DNA of 64,000 nucleotides from Oceanirhabdus seepicola (GTDB lineage Bacteria; Bacillota; Clostridia; Clostridiales; Clostridiaceae), in assembly GCF_023684385.1 (NCBI RefSeq), contig NZ_JAGSOJ010000001.1:1449146-1513145 (forward strand), written 5' to 3'. Within the stretch, counting starts at the first letter, position 1. Each line of letters opens with the position of its first letter. A model generated the notes under the pieces. That model was not told where the DNA came from. It searched no databases and saw only the letters and a list, made by a program, of their open reading frames with translations. Shown piece by piece: positions 53,124-62,777 of this stretch. Made by a program: the position numbers and the translations under genes.

Positions 53124-54263
53124 ATGTCAAACTCTAAACTACTTAAAATCAATGCGGATCTTCTTGAGTTTCTTTATAGGGAATTCTGGATGAAACTAGG
53201 AGCTTCAGAAAACCATGCAAAAGCTTTTGCAAGAGGAGTATCAATGGGAGATAGACAAGGAAAACTTTTTCAAGGGATGGGAGTAATGGAAGCTGCATTA
53301 ATTCCTGTTGAAGGTGGAATTGGTGATTTAACAACTGAACCTGAACTAGTATCTGAAGGTCCTACATGGGCAGTTTATAACGGAAATAGATCTACTGGAT
53401 ATTACACAATTACACAAATGACTGAAAAAGCTATCGAAAAAGCAAAGGAATTTGGTATGGCGATTTCATTTGGATATAACCATATAGATGCTGGATCATT
53501 CTTTTCTTATACATCACTAGCACTTGAACATGATATGGTTGCAATGGCTTCAAACAACTCACTTCCTCTTAGTGCACCATTTGGAGGAATGGATTTCGCT
53601 ATGTCAGTTCCACCATTTGATGCAGCTTGCCCAGCTGGTGAGCAGTTACCACTTGTAGTTAGTACAAAGCTTTGTGAAGGATATGATGCAGATATTACAG
53701 AAGCCCTTTTAAAAGATGGAAAACTAAAAAGCAAACTTCTTGTAGATCCTAAAACTGGTGAGCTTACAGATGATGTAAGACCACATGCAAAATTAATTGA
53801 AGGTTACGGAAGAGTTAGTGATTGTAGCGCTCCATGGATATTCTCAAATCCTAGACTTTACTCATTAAACATATGGAATGAGTTTATGACAGCAATTATT
53901 AATCCACATGGAATTGTTTCTTCTGATCTTCCATCACAGCCATCTGATTACTTTAAACCTGATGCACCTACACCAGTTGGAGGGTCATACATTATAGTAA
54001 TCGATCCTAGCAAATTTGGTCCTATTGAAAATGTTAAAGCGAAATCAGACAGATATATACAATCTATCAAAGGATGTAAGAAAAGACCTGGGGTAAAAGA
54101 AATATACACTCCAGATGAATGGGGATTAGAAAAAGTATACAGACAAGAGAGTCCAAAGGTTGATGTAATGGAAGACCACTTAAATGCATTTAAAGGCTTC
54201 CTTGAGAAATATGGACTCAACTATGATACATTAGTTGAACAATGGGAAAAAGAAAATAAATAA
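53124..54263 (+). CDS. Ldh_2 family (malate/L-lactate-type) dehydrogenase
   Basis: 379 residues of the NAD(P)-dependent oxidoreductase family that includes malate/L-lactate, ureidoglycolate and delta1-piperideine-2-carboxylate dehydrogenases. Visible: RGVSMGDRQGK near 40, SFGYNHIDAGSFFSYTSLALEHDMVAMASNN (catalytic His region, normally NSxHxG), APFGG, and the DxxTxxxxxG-type end. The NSxHFG motif is changed to GYNHIDAGS. It stops short of the usual NAD-loop text in places, so the substrate is uncertain. ATG at 53124 with GGAGG is chosen over ATG at 53109, which is inside that site. Confidence 0.85.
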   Translation: MSNSKLLKINADLLEFLYREFWMKLGASENHAKAFARGVSMGDRQGKLFQGMGVMEAALIPVEGGIGDLTTEPELVSEGPTWAVYNGNRSTGYYTITQMTEKAIEKAKEFGMAISFGYNHIDAGSFFSYTSLALEHDMVAMASNNSLPLSAPFGGMDFAMSVPPFDAACPAGEQLPLVVSTKLCEGYDADITEALLKDGKLKSKLLVDPKTGELTDDVRPHAKLIEGYGRVSDCSAPWIFSNPRLYSLNIWNEFMTAIINPHGIVSSDLPSQPSDYFKPDAPTPVGGSYIIVIDPSKFGPIENVKAKSDRYIQSIKGCKKRPGVKEIYTPDEWGLEKVYRQESPKVDVMEDHLNAFKGFLEKYGLNYDTLVEQWEKENK

Positions 54264-54274
54264 TAAATTTATTA

Positions 54275-54430
54275 AAAGGCCTGCCTATAGAGATTCCAAC
54301 TCAAATTTTGATTTATGCATGTCCAAAGCTCGTTGATGCTTCGAGATTTTGGCTATAATCGTATAGCTTTTTCTAAGGTGTATGTATAAATTACTTTTCG
54401 TACTGGAATCTCTATATCCGACAGGTCTTT
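54275..54430. repeat. Interspersed palindromic repeat, family B, copy 2
   Basis: Core CTATAGAGATTCCA..TGGAATCTCTATA (54285-54416) as in copy 1, with TGTATGTATAAA inside and an outer AAAGGCCTG / CAGGTCTTT stem. It fills the gap between two plus-strand genes and starts 12 bases after a stop codon, so it may also act as a terminator. Confidence 0.78.
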
Positions 54431-54460
54431 AGTAACTACATATTAAAGGAGGAAATTATC

Positions 54461-55360
54461 ATGAATATACAAAAGACTGAAGCTAAAGGCTTAAAAATTG
54501 CTGTTATTATACTATTATTTATGGGTACTCTTGGAATTATAGTTTCTCAAATATCAAACTCTGCTGCAATATTAATTGATGGTGTATTTAGCATTATCTC
54601 AGCAATTTCAACATTAATAGCAATTAAAGTATCCTCACTTTTAACCAAAGAAAATGAAAAGTATCCTTTTGGATATGCTGGTTACGAGCCACTTTATGTT
54701 GCTCTTAGATCATTTTTACTTACTATTACAGTATTAATGGCTTTATTAGACTGTGTATCAAAAATAATAACATACATTTCTACTGGAAGTGTTCCACAGG
54801 TTGATGCAAAAATATTTATGATATATGTAATTTTTATAGCCTTAATGTATGTTGTTTTAAATATTCATTATAGTAAATACTGCAAAATTACTGAAGGTAA
54901 ATCTGAACTTCTTTCAGCAGAAAAATTTAATGCTAAAGCAAACTCACTTCTTATGTTAGGGGTAGGAGGCTCTTTTATATTTATTGGACTTTTAAAATTT
55001 ACTCCCCTAAAATTCTTAGTACCAATAAGTGATTCTATAATTGTATTTTTCATAGCATTAATGGTTGCAATAGATTCAATCAAATTATTCTCAAAAACAA
55101 TTGCAATTTTAGGTGGAAAAGGAATTTCAGAAGAAGAAAAGAATGAACTTTTGGAAAGCTTAAAGAAAATCTATTTATATGAATTAAATATCAATAAACT
55201 AAGAGTACACAAAGCGGGAAAAACTGCTTATGTTGTTGTAGATGTTTGTATTAATGATGAGAACATATCTAAAACTATAATTAAAGATATAAATAAAACC
55301 ATAAAAAACAGTGTGAATGAAAAATATTCTGTAAATCATACTTTTGTTAATTTTATATAG
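54461..55360 (+). CDS. Cation diffusion facilitator (CDF) transporter
   Basis: 299 residues, six membrane spans in the first 210, then a cytoplasmic domain (215-299). CDF features: GVFSIISAISTLIAIKVSS (span 2 with Asp/Asn site region ILIDGVFS), YPFGYAGYEPLYVALRSF, and spans 5-6 with ISDSIIVFFIALMVAIDSIKL. It exports divalent metal ions such as Zn, Fe or Mn, but the usual HxxxD pair in span 5 is ISDSI, so metal choice may differ. AGGAGG before ATG; terminator at 55375. Confidence 0.88.
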   Translation: MNIQKTEAKGLKIAVIILLFMGTLGIIVSQISNSAAILIDGVFSIISAISTLIAIKVSSLLTKENEKYPFGYAGYEPLYVALRSFLLTITVLMALLDCVSKIITYISTGSVPQVDAKIFMIYVIFIALMYVVLNIHYSKYCKITEGKSELLSAEKFNAKANSLLMLGVGGSFIFIGLLKFTPLKFLVPISDSIIVFFIALMVAIDSIKLFSKTIAILGGKGISEEEKNELLESLKKIYLYELNINKLRVHKAGKTAYVVVDVCINDENISKTIIKDINKTIKNSVNEKYSVNHTFVNFI

Positions 55361-55374
55361 TATTTTAATAAAGG

Positions 55375-55406
55375 AAAACCCTCCACATTTTTCAGTTGAG
55401 GGTTTT
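55375..55406. terminator. Convergent terminator
   Basis: Perfect arms AAAACCCTC / GAGGGTTTT between the CDF gene and the convergent PHP gene; T-rich on the plus side. Confidence 0.85.
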
Positions 55407-55434
55407 ATATTTTATTTCTTCATTATATTTAATC

Positions 55435-56238
55435 TTAAATTTTTATAAAACTTGGTTTTCTATTTTTAAAAGTTGTAACTTCTTTAAATCCAATTTCCAT
55501 AAGCTCTTTTATTGCCAGATTAAAATCTGAACATAAGTCCTCTGCTCTATGTGAATCTGAACCTACTGTTATAATCTTACCTCCTAGCTCAAGATATCTT
55601 CTTAATATATCTTTGTTTGGATGCATAGTATCAAGGTTATATCTTAATCCTGAAGTGTTAACTTCAATTCCTTTTCCATTCTTTATAATAGTTTTTAATA
55701 TTTCATCAATACTATCTTTATAATCTTCATACCTTAAAATCTTATTTTCAAAGTTTCCATATCTAACTATGAAATCAAGATGTCCATATACTTCACAGTT
55801 TTGAAAATTTTCAACAGTGTATTTAACATATTCAAAGTATTCTCTATATCCTTCAGCTTGAGTTTTTCCTTTGAATATATCACCTTGATCAAGTTCCATA
55901 CCATTCCACGAATGTATTGAACATATAACAAAGTCAAATTCATATGTATTTAATAGGTTATCTATTTTTTTGTTTAGATTAGGTTGATATCCAATTTCAA
56001 CCCCCATTAAAACATCAATTTCTTTATATTCTTCTCTAAGCGTTTTTATCTTTTCTACATATTTTTCAAAGTCTATTTCAAAACAAAATTCATCATTTGG
56101 ATAATCATAATCCTGATGATCTGTAAACATTACTTCTTTCAATCCCAACTTTATAGCTCTTTTTACTACATTATCTATTGGGGTATTACAGTCACCTGAG
56201 AATTCTGAATGAACATGATGATCAGTTATAATGTTCAT
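55435..56238 (-). CDS. PHP-domain phosphatase, histidinol-phosphatase-like
   Basis: 267 residues. Metal-binding motifs of the PHP fold: DHHVHSEFSGDC (6-17), MFTDHQDYDYPNDEF, GVEIGYQP, CSIHSWNG, YGHLDFIVRYGN and VGSDSHRAEDLCSDF in the right order. HisJ/HisK-type phosphatases of this length remove phosphate from histidinol phosphate, but no other his gene is near, so another phosphoester is possible. ATG at 56238 follows AAGGAGG. Confidence 0.88.
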   Translation of the reverse strand: MNIITDHHVHSEFSGDCNTPIDNVVKRAIKLGLKEVMFTDHQDYDYPNDEFCFEIDFEKYVEKIKTLREEYKEIDVLMGVEIGYQPNLNKKIDNLLNTYEFDFVICSIHSWNGMELDQGDIFKGKTQAEGYREYFEYVKYTVENFQNCEVYGHLDFIVRYGNFENKILRYEDYKDSIDEILKTIIKNGKGIEVNTSGLRYNLDTMHPNKDILRRYLELGGKIITVGSDSHRAEDLCSDFNLAIKELMEIGFKEVTTFKNRKPSFIKI

Positions 56239-56394
56239 CACTTACCTCCTTAGTTTATATCCATAAGTCCATTAAGATAGTTGTCAATATTTATTTTGAT
56301 TTTATCTACCATTTACTTTTCCCCCTAATTTCACTTTAACAATATCTTAATTAAAATTTCCAATACATTTAGCCCTATTATATCAAATAAATGA

Positions 56395-56568
56395 ATTGTT
56401 TTCCAAAAGGATTCAGAAGATGAAACTTTCCAATTAAAGCCTTTTGAACATGTTGTTGAAATTACAACTAATGAAAATGTGGAAGCTTTTGTAATTCTAG
56501 GTGTTGATTCAGGTTTTGAAGGAATAAGTGAACTGTATTTTACTAATATTGAAATATCGTTAGAATAA
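56395..56568 (+). pseudogene. Decayed gene, C-terminal remnant
   Basis: Within the gene-poor stretch 56242-56684 a 57-codon open stretch reads DSEDETFQLKPFEHVVEITT, then NENVEAFVILGVDSGFEGIS and ELYFTNIEISLE before TAA. Composition is that of a folded protein, but an in-frame TGA precedes it, no start or ribosome site exists, and an ATG in another frame is one frameshift away (56391). Likely the 3' end of a broken gene. A terminator-like hairpin follows at 56583. Confidence 0.5.
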
Positions 56569-56582
56569 TCACATATCAATAG

Positions 56583-56615
56583 AAATCACCTCCATTTAGT
56601 TATTGAGGTGATTTT
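56583..56615. terminator. Terminator-like hairpin
   Basis: AAATCACCTC / GAGGTGATTT perfect arms, T-rich on the plus side; it follows the decayed gene and precedes the convergent M81 gene end. Confidence 0.75.
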
Positions 56616-56684
56616 ATTAATATTCTAACATATCAATCTACATATCCTATTGGTAGTGTTGCTTTAATCTTTTCTTCCTAGTTT

Positions 56685-58262
56685 TTACTCATATATTGAG
56701 TCACTATGAACTGGGTAAAGATTACTTTTAGAATTTTCCTTTGGAAAAAGTTCAATATCATTACTCCCCAATCCTGGTGTATCTACAAGTAGTATCTTTT
56801 CAACTTTGTCAGTAAAGAATAATCTGAAATGTACAGCTGACTTTAATGCCACTACATTATAATCACTATATTGTATTCCTAATTCTGTAGCAAAATTATC
56901 ATCTAAACCTTGAATTGGTTTTCTGATAACAACAACCTCAACATTACCTATTATCAATCTAACTATAGGTTCAATATCTAGCTTCTGCCCCTTTGATAAT
57001 CCTCTATATGTGATATGTCCATCCGATATTGATTTTACATATGCCTTAGTTTTTATACTATTACCACTCCACTTTCCATGTTTGCCACCTAATGATACTT
57101 CTATAGTGGAACCAACTCCATGTTTTAAAGCTAAATCAACTACTTCTCTATCAAGTAACCCAAGAAAAACACTCTTTTCTAAATTTGCCTTAATCATTTC
57201 TTCTAATAAGAAAGTAGCGTCTACTGAAGCTCCGCATCCTGGATTATCCGCAACATCTGCCAATAGTATTGGCTTGTTATTGCTTTCATTAGGTAAATAG
57301 CCATAAGATGTTTTTAATATTTGCTGATTAAAATCACTAGCTTCATTTTCAGCATTATCAATGTTTTTTTCTCTTTTTACATACTCAATTGCTTCCTCAG
57401 GACTAACAAACTTTTTATAATTTTCTTTAATTCTACTTCTATTTTCCCATATATATAAACCTAGTTCTTTTGCATATTTCTCTGCAAGTTTATTATTTTT
57501 GTCTGTAGTGACCATAACCCTCATTCCACTTAAAGTTGTATCACTTAATGGGAATCCATGTAACACTGTGCAATCTAATACCCCGTCTCTTTTTGATATT
57601 TCAATAGCATAATTCTTAATATCCCTTGCAAAAGTATCTGCCTCTGTGGTCAACATAGGAAATACTATTGGGATGTATTCATATGCTAAAAATGGTGTAT
57701 ACTTATTATTCAATATATCTACTATACGCTCTACAGCTTCATCAGCTCTTGGTTTTAAATCTAAGTGCGGATAACAGAGAGCTCCATTAATATAATCTAT
57801 ATTGTTTATAATCTTATCAGTAATCTTCCCATGTAAATCTAAAGTAGTAATTATCTTCACATCATTTCCTACTACTCCTCTTATTGCTTCAAGCAAATCA
57901 CCTTCTGGATCATCAATTCCTTTAACAACTGCTGCCCCGTGTAATTCAATCATTACCACATCTAAAGGCAATATTTTTTCAATTGCTTTTAAGGTATTTC
58001 TCTTAATTGTTTCATAGGTTTCCCTTTCAATAGTGGATGATGGAAATGCAAGTGCATAGAATCCTGGAACAACTTCAATATCAAGCCTATGGCATGTTTC
58101 TATAAAACCTCCTGGTACTGAATCAGCACCTTTCAACAGTTCTACAATTGGTGCTCCTTCAACTGCATAGAACTTATCCATTTTAGTGAACCCCATGGCT
58201 TCTGTAGCATAAGTATTAGTTTCATGCCAAAAACCACACAAAGCAAATCTTAATTTTTTCAT
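56685..58262 (-). CDS. M81-family metallopeptidase (MlrC-like)
   Basis: 525 residues. The N-terminal text LRFALCGFWHETNTYATEAMGF, VVMIELHGAAVVKGIDDPEGDLLEAIR and IITTLDLHGKITDKI identify the DUF1485/MlrC family; the HETNT and LHG-type residues bind zinc. MlrC of Sphingomonas cleaves linearised microcystin at an Adda-Glu amide; relatives in clostridia probably open amide or cyclic-dipeptide-like substrates. The second half (VADNPGCGASVDATFLLEEMI) is the family's C-terminal domain. AAAGGAAG before ATG. Last gene of the cluster. Confidence 0.9.
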   Translation of the reverse strand: MKKLRFALCGFWHETNTYATEAMGFTKMDKFYAVEGAPIVELLKGADSVPGGFIETCHRLDIEVVPGFYALAFPSSTIERETYETIKRNTLKAIEKILPLDVVMIELHGAAVVKGIDDPEGDLLEAIRGVVGNDVKIITTLDLHGKITDKIINNIDYINGALCYPHLDLKPRADEAVERIVDILNNKYTPFLAYEYIPIVFPMLTTEADTFARDIKNYAIEISKRDGVLDCTVLHGFPLSDTTLSGMRVMVTTDKNNKLAEKYAKELGLYIWENRSRIKENYKKFVSPEEAIEYVKREKNIDNAENEASDFNQQILKTSYGYLPNESNNKPILLADVADNPGCGASVDATFLLEEMIKANLEKSVFLGLLDREVVDLALKHGVGSTIEVSLGGKHGKWSGNSIKTKAYVKSISDGHITYRGLSKGQKLDIEPIVRLIIGNVEVVVIRKPIQGLDDNFATELGIQYSDYNVVALKSAVHFRLFFTDKVEKILLVDTPGLGSNDIELFPKENSKSNLYPVHSDSIYE

Positions 58263-58281
58263 ATAACCCGCTTCCTTTACA

Positions 58282-59676
58282 CTACATATTTTTTTCGAAT
58301 AGAGAAAAAGTAGGTTTTCCCCAAACTTTGAATACTTTCATCATTATTAAATAGAGAAGGAAAAAACCTCCTAATGCTAAAAATGTTATACTATAACTCC
58401 ATCCCATAATAGCTGGTGCCAGTCCAATAAATTGTACTGCTAGCCCTAAAAAAGCATCCCCAATTACTACGTGCATTGCAACTTCAAGAACGGTTGTTGT
58501 CTTATATTCTGGATCAATCATACGTAGCAAGATTAGTCCACTATTAGTTGTTCCTGTACATACACCATACATAACTAATGCTCTTTCGAAGTCATTATCT
58601 CCTCCAATTCTTCTTCCAAAATAGTAACTTAATATAGCTGTGATAATGGCAGTTAAAATACAAATTATTATTACTGGTAGTAAATATTCTCCAAGTGATG
58701 AAATTTTAACTGACATGATTGTTGTTAACACCATAAAATCTATTGCCCAACCAGCAATTCTCTTAAATAAAGGAGGACTCATCACATGACCAATGTTCAT
58801 CTTATTCATAACACTATTTGTTAATTTTGAAAAAACAAGTCCAAATACCCATACCATTCCCATAATAGCAGTTGCTATTGAGGCAGAACAAAACTGAGAT
58901 ACTGAGCTAGCAAAATAATATGATATTAAATAAATCATACCGATTAAAGCAGCATGAACAGTAAAAGTTTCTACATTTGCTGCATGAAATGTTAGCTCCC
59001 CTGCTGATTCTTTTGGGTTATCCTTATTAAGAACACCACTTAAGAATTCTTCTGAGATTTCCCCTGCGTGCTTAGCTAATCCCTTACGAATACCCCAGTT
59101 AGCTACAGGTACTCCAATTAAAAAACAAACTAAAAAGCCTATAGCTGCAAAAGAAACTCCCACTGAGATTGCACCTTGATAACCTAATTGCTCAAGAATT
59201 TGACCTGCAACAACAGCTTGCCCTGGTCCCATGGCAAACCCTGTTGGTACAAGTAATCCAAGTAGTGGTATTGTGTTTTCAAAACCAGCTAAGTTAAATA
59301 CTTTAATAACCGAAAAACCTAAAATTGCTTGTAGTATATATATTACGTAAAAGAATGTTGCCATCCACAGACCGCCCTTGAAAACTGGACTTTTGAAAAA
59401 AGATCCTTTCTTACCACTGGACTTACCTTCAGACTTACCTTCCATTAACCCGATAGCTATAAAAGATATTGCAAACAGGTGAAATACAAATTGAGATAAT
59501 GCAGCTTCTGGTATTTTAATTACTCCAAGATTCATAAGTATTAAACCTAATATCCCACCAATCAAAGAACTAGGGACAAGGGATTTTTGAACAATCTTAA
59601 ATTTAGCTCTAATAGCTGTTCCTGCTAATAATAAAACAGATATCCATCCAAACATAATAAAAAAATCAAAATTCAT
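58282..59676 (-). CDS. GltS-family sodium:glutamate-type symporter
   Basis: 464 residues, about 10-12 spans in an inverted-repeat architecture. LGLLVPTGFAMGPGQAVVAGQ and GVCTGTTNSGLILLRMIDPEYKTTTVLE are the two re-entrant motifs typical of GltS. The size exceeds E. coli GltS (401) mainly by a loop with SEEFLSGVLNKDNPKESAGE. It probably imports a glutamate-like or acyl-amino-acid substrate for the flanking hydrolases. 19 bases upstream of the M81 gene and 73 bases after the amidohydrolase gene, so one operon. Confidence 0.9.
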   Translation of the reverse strand: MNFDFFIMFGWISVLLLAGTAIRAKFKIVQKSLVPSSLIGGILGLILMNLGVIKIPEAALSQFVFHLFAISFIAIGLMEGKSEGKSSGKKGSFFKSPVFKGGLWMATFFYVIYILQAILGFSVIKVFNLAGFENTIPLLGLLVPTGFAMGPGQAVVAGQILEQLGYQGAISVGVSFAAIGFLVCFLIGVPVANWGIRKGLAKHAGEISEEFLSGVLNKDNPKESAGELTFHAANVETFTVHAALIGMIYLISYYFASSVSQFCSASIATAIMGMVWVFGLVFSKLTNSVMNKMNIGHVMSPPLFKRIAGWAIDFMVLTTIMSVKISSLGEYLLPVIIICILTAIITAILSYYFGRRIGGDNDFERALVMYGVCTGTTNSGLILLRMIDPEYKTTTVLEVAMHVVIGDAFLGLAVQFIGLAPAIMGWSYSITFLALGGFFLLYLIMMKVFKVWGKPTFSLFEKNM

Positions 59677-59749
59677 AAAATTTTACGCTCCTTAGAAATA
59701 TTTTATATTTAAACATTTCACCATTCTTCAGTGCACTAACCTTGTGATA

Positions 59750-61390
59750 TTAGAATATACTATCATCTCGGTAAAGAAGTTTTCCTTCTTTTATTGTTGC
59801 AATTACAGAAATGTCTTTTATCTTTTCTTTGTCAACATCTAGAGGATTATCATTTAATATTACGAAATCAGCATTTTTTCCAACTGTTATTGAACCCTTC
59901 ACATCCTCTTCAAAGTACTGGTATGCAGCGTTGATTGTAACAGCTTTTAAAGCTTCCATTACCGAAATTCTCTGATCTTTACCAATTATTTTTCCGCTTC
60001 TAGATTCTCTATTTACCGCAGCCCATATCCCATTCAGTATATTAGGTTTAATAACCGGTGCATCATCATGTATTGTAAATATCATATCTCTATCAACTGC
60101 TGATTTTGCAGGATTTGTTCTATAAGCACGTTCTTTACCTAATCTCTTAACATACTCATCACCCATGTAAAATGTATTTGCAGAAAGAAAAGATGGCAAA
60201 ATATCAAGTTCTTTCATTTTATCAACCTGATCTTCTCTAACACCTTGAGCATGTATCATTACAGGTCTAATATCTTTAACAATACCTTTAGTAGCATTCA
60301 GAGACTTTTCAAACACATTAATATATTGACCCGCAGCTGCATCACCATTTACATGAGCTAGTAACTGCCACTTATTATTAAGACACTTAGTGAAAACTTC
60401 TTCTAATTTATCATCATTCACATATGAAATCCCATTATAATCCTGGCATTCTCCTTCAGGTGCAATATTGTATGGCTCTGTAAACCATGCAGTACGACCC
60501 ATTGAACCATCAAGCAGTATCTTTACCCCACCTAATTTAAAGTGATTTCTGTATTCACCTACTGGAAATTTATCATTGTACAATACTGTGTCTATATAAT
60601 CGCTTATTGCATAAGATACTATATCGATTTTCAGTTTGTTATTCATTGCTGCAGCAGAAAATAGATTAAATTCATCTAGTCCTGCGCCTCCATCTTGAGC
60701 AGTTGTAATGCCTTGTCGCAAATAAAGTTCTTGAGCTTTTTCTAATTTCTCTAGATAACCATCTAAATTTTCCTTTGGCATATGCTCAACAATCATCATT
60801 CTGGCATTACCTATTAATAATCCGTCTGGTACATTACTCCCTTGGATTCTTTTGATAACGCCACCCAATGGTTCTCTAGTCTCTTCGTTTATTCCTGCAA
60901 GTTCTAATGCCTTTGAATTACATACTGCAAAGTGTAATGATGTATGAAAAATAACAACAGGATTATCTTTGGATACTTTGTCTAAATCAAATCTGTTTAA
61001 ATGCCTCTTTTCCTCTAACTGAGTGTCATCATATCCAAATCCCATAATCCACTGTTCTTCACTTGAGATAGCACCTGATTTATACTCCTTTAATACATTT
61101 ATCAACTCAGAAATATTTTTTACTGAACCCATAGGCGGTGCACCTAAATAAGGAAAATCAACTATCATGCTTACAAGTGAAATATGGCCATGTGCATCAA
61201 TAAATCCCGGAAGAAGTGTTCTCCCTTCAAGATCAATCATTTCGACTTTTTCACCTTCAACTTTAGATACTTCAAGCATAGTGCCAACTTTTATAATTTT
61301 ACCTTTATATACTGCAACCGCTTCAGCAAATGGCTCTGTATCATCCATCGTTATGATATTTCCACCATAATAGATTTTAATCGCTTCCAC
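59750..61390 (-). CDS. YtcJ-like metal-dependent amidohydrolase
   Basis: 546 residues of the Amidohydro_3 group. LLPGFIDAHGHISLV supplies the HxH metal ligands, HVNGDAAAGQ and MIHAQGVREDQV further ligands, and FTIHDDAPVIKPNIL the catalytic Asp; the C-terminal GSITVGKNADFVILNDNPLDV is the small beta domain. Substrate unknown; members act on cyclic imides, N-acyl groups or hydantoin-like rings. GTG at 61390 has GAGGAG nine bases upstream; TTG at 61399 abuts that site. 21 bases after the M20 gene. Confidence 0.9.
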   Translation of the reverse strand: MEAIKIYYGGNIITMDDTEPFAEAVAVYKGKIIKVGTMLEVSKVEGEKVEMIDLEGRTLLPGFIDAHGHISLVSMIVDFPYLGAPPMGSVKNISELINVLKEYKSGAISSEEQWIMGFGYDDTQLEEKRHLNRFDLDKVSKDNPVVIFHTSLHFAVCNSKALELAGINEETREPLGGVIKRIQGSNVPDGLLIGNARMMIVEHMPKENLDGYLEKLEKAQELYLRQGITTAQDGGAGLDEFNLFSAAAMNNKLKIDIVSYAISDYIDTVLYNDKFPVGEYRNHFKLGGVKILLDGSMGRTAWFTEPYNIAPEGECQDYNGISYVNDDKLEEVFTKCLNNKWQLLAHVNGDAAAGQYINVFEKSLNATKGIVKDIRPVMIHAQGVREDQVDKMKELDILPSFLSANTFYMGDEYVKRLGKERAYRTNPAKSAVDRDMIFTIHDDAPVIKPNILNGIWAAVNRESRSGKIIGKDQRISVMEALKAVTINAAYQYFEEDVKGSITVGKNADFVILNDNPLDVDKEKIKDISVIATIKEGKLLYRDDSIF

Positions 61391-61411
61391 ACAACTCAAC
61401 TCCTCAATCTT

Positions 61412-62593
61412 CTAAGATTTATTATTTTTAAGCCATTCTAAAGCAGCATATACGAGTGTTGCAGATCCCTGATAAAGTATTTCTTCGTTGAACATTACTT
61501 TTGAGTTATGTGCTGAATAAATGTAACCTTCCGCAGCATTTCCAGATCCAAACCCCATATAAAAACTTTGTACTCTATCTGATATATGTGAAAAATCTTC
61601 TGAACCCATAATCTTATTATTTGAACATACTACTTTTTCTTTACCTAGTAATGCTGAAATATAGCTTATAATTTCATTAGAAAAATTATGTTCATTGTAC
61701 AAAGCTGGACACGACATCATGATTTCCAATTCTGATTTAGCATTAAAAGCACAAGCTATTGACTTTGAAATTTCATCAATACGTCTTAAAATCATATTTC
61801 GTGTATCCTTTGAGTGAGTTCTTACAGTCCCCTCCATGACTACTTTATCAGGAATAATATTGGGCTCATCACCACCGTTAAAAGAACCAATAGTAACAAC
61901 TGCCGGCTCCATTGCATCAACTTCTCTACTGTTAATCGTTTGAAGTGCGGTGTGAATATGTGCACCCACATTTATAGGATCTATAGTTTCATGTGCAAAT
62001 GCTCCATGTCCGCCTCTACCTGTTATAGTAATTCTGAAACGATCACATGAAGATGCTATTTTGCCACTTCCCCCTAATACCACACCTGAAGGTAATAATG
62101 GCGTAACATGAAGTGCCAATGCAGCATCTACTTTAGGAGACTCTAAAACACCTGCATTTACCATTCTCTCAGCACCAGTGAAACCTTCTTCATCTGGCTG
62201 AAACATTAATTTTATAGTTCCTTCAATTTCTTCTTCATTATTTTTTAAAAGTTCTGCTACTCCCAGCAACATCGCAGCATGCATATCATGTCCACAAGCA
62301 TGCATATTCCCTGTTTTAGATTTAAAAGCTAAGTCTGTTTCTTCCTCTAAAGATAGCGCATCCATATCTCCTCGAATAAGTATTGTCTTCCCTGCTTTCT
62401 TCCCACCAGCAATAGCTACAATCCCAGACTCGCAAATTTCCGCTGGATCATAACCAAAATTTTTGAGTTGACTTAGAACATACTCCTTTGTTTTTGGTAA
62501 TTCAGCACCTACCTCTGCATTTTCATGAAAAAATCTTCTATGCTTTACAATTTTGTTTTGAATTGCTTTTGCATCATCAAGTATTCTTTTCAT
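61412..62593 (-). CDS. M20-family amidohydrolase (hippurate hydrolase/aminoacylase type)
   Basis: 393 residues. Metal ligands in GNMHACGHDMHAAMLLG and FQPDEEGFTGAE (catalytic Glu pair), LALHVTPLLPSG, and the dimerisation lid GRGGHGAFAHETIDPI; GSEDFSHISD near the C-terminus is the last ligand set. Removes acyl groups from N-acyl amino acids or splits dipeptides. ATG at 62593 after GGAGGGGG is chosen over ATG at 62608 inside the site. First gene of the catabolic operon M20-amidohydrolase-GltS-M81. Confidence 0.93.
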   Translation of the reverse strand: MKRILDDAKAIQNKIVKHRRFFHENAEVGAELPKTKEYVLSQLKNFGYDPAEICESGIVAIAGGKKAGKTILIRGDMDALSLEEETDLAFKSKTGNMHACGHDMHAAMLLGVAELLKNNEEEIEGTIKLMFQPDEEGFTGAERMVNAGVLESPKVDAALALHVTPLLPSGVVLGGSGKIASSCDRFRITITGRGGHGAFAHETIDPINVGAHIHTALQTINSREVDAMEPAVVTIGSFNGGDEPNIIPDKVVMEGTVRTHSKDTRNMILRRIDEISKSIACAFNAKSELEIMMSCPALYNEHNFSNEIISYISALLGKEKVVCSNNKIMGSEDFSHISDRVQSFYMGFGSGNAAEGYIYSAHNSKVMFNEEILYQGSATLVYAALEWLKNNKS

Positions 62594-62742
62594 TTTATCC
62601 CCCTCCATTTATTATTTATATATTCTCTAATTTGTTTATCCTAAAACATTCTGAATCACATCAATATTTTGAATGTATTATCTCTTCTTTTATGTTATTA
62701 TAAATACTACTTGTTGAATATATCTTTAAAGGACAATAAAAA

Positions 62743-62777
62743 AATAGGATATTGTACTCTTAGTACAATATCCTATT
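62743..62777 (-). terminator. Terminator overlapping end of PucR-like gene
   Basis: Perfect 16-base arms AATAGGATATTGTACT / AGTACAATATCCTATT with 3-base loop; the stop codon TAG is inside the upstream arm, and TTTTTTATTG follows on the minus strand. Confidence 0.95.
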
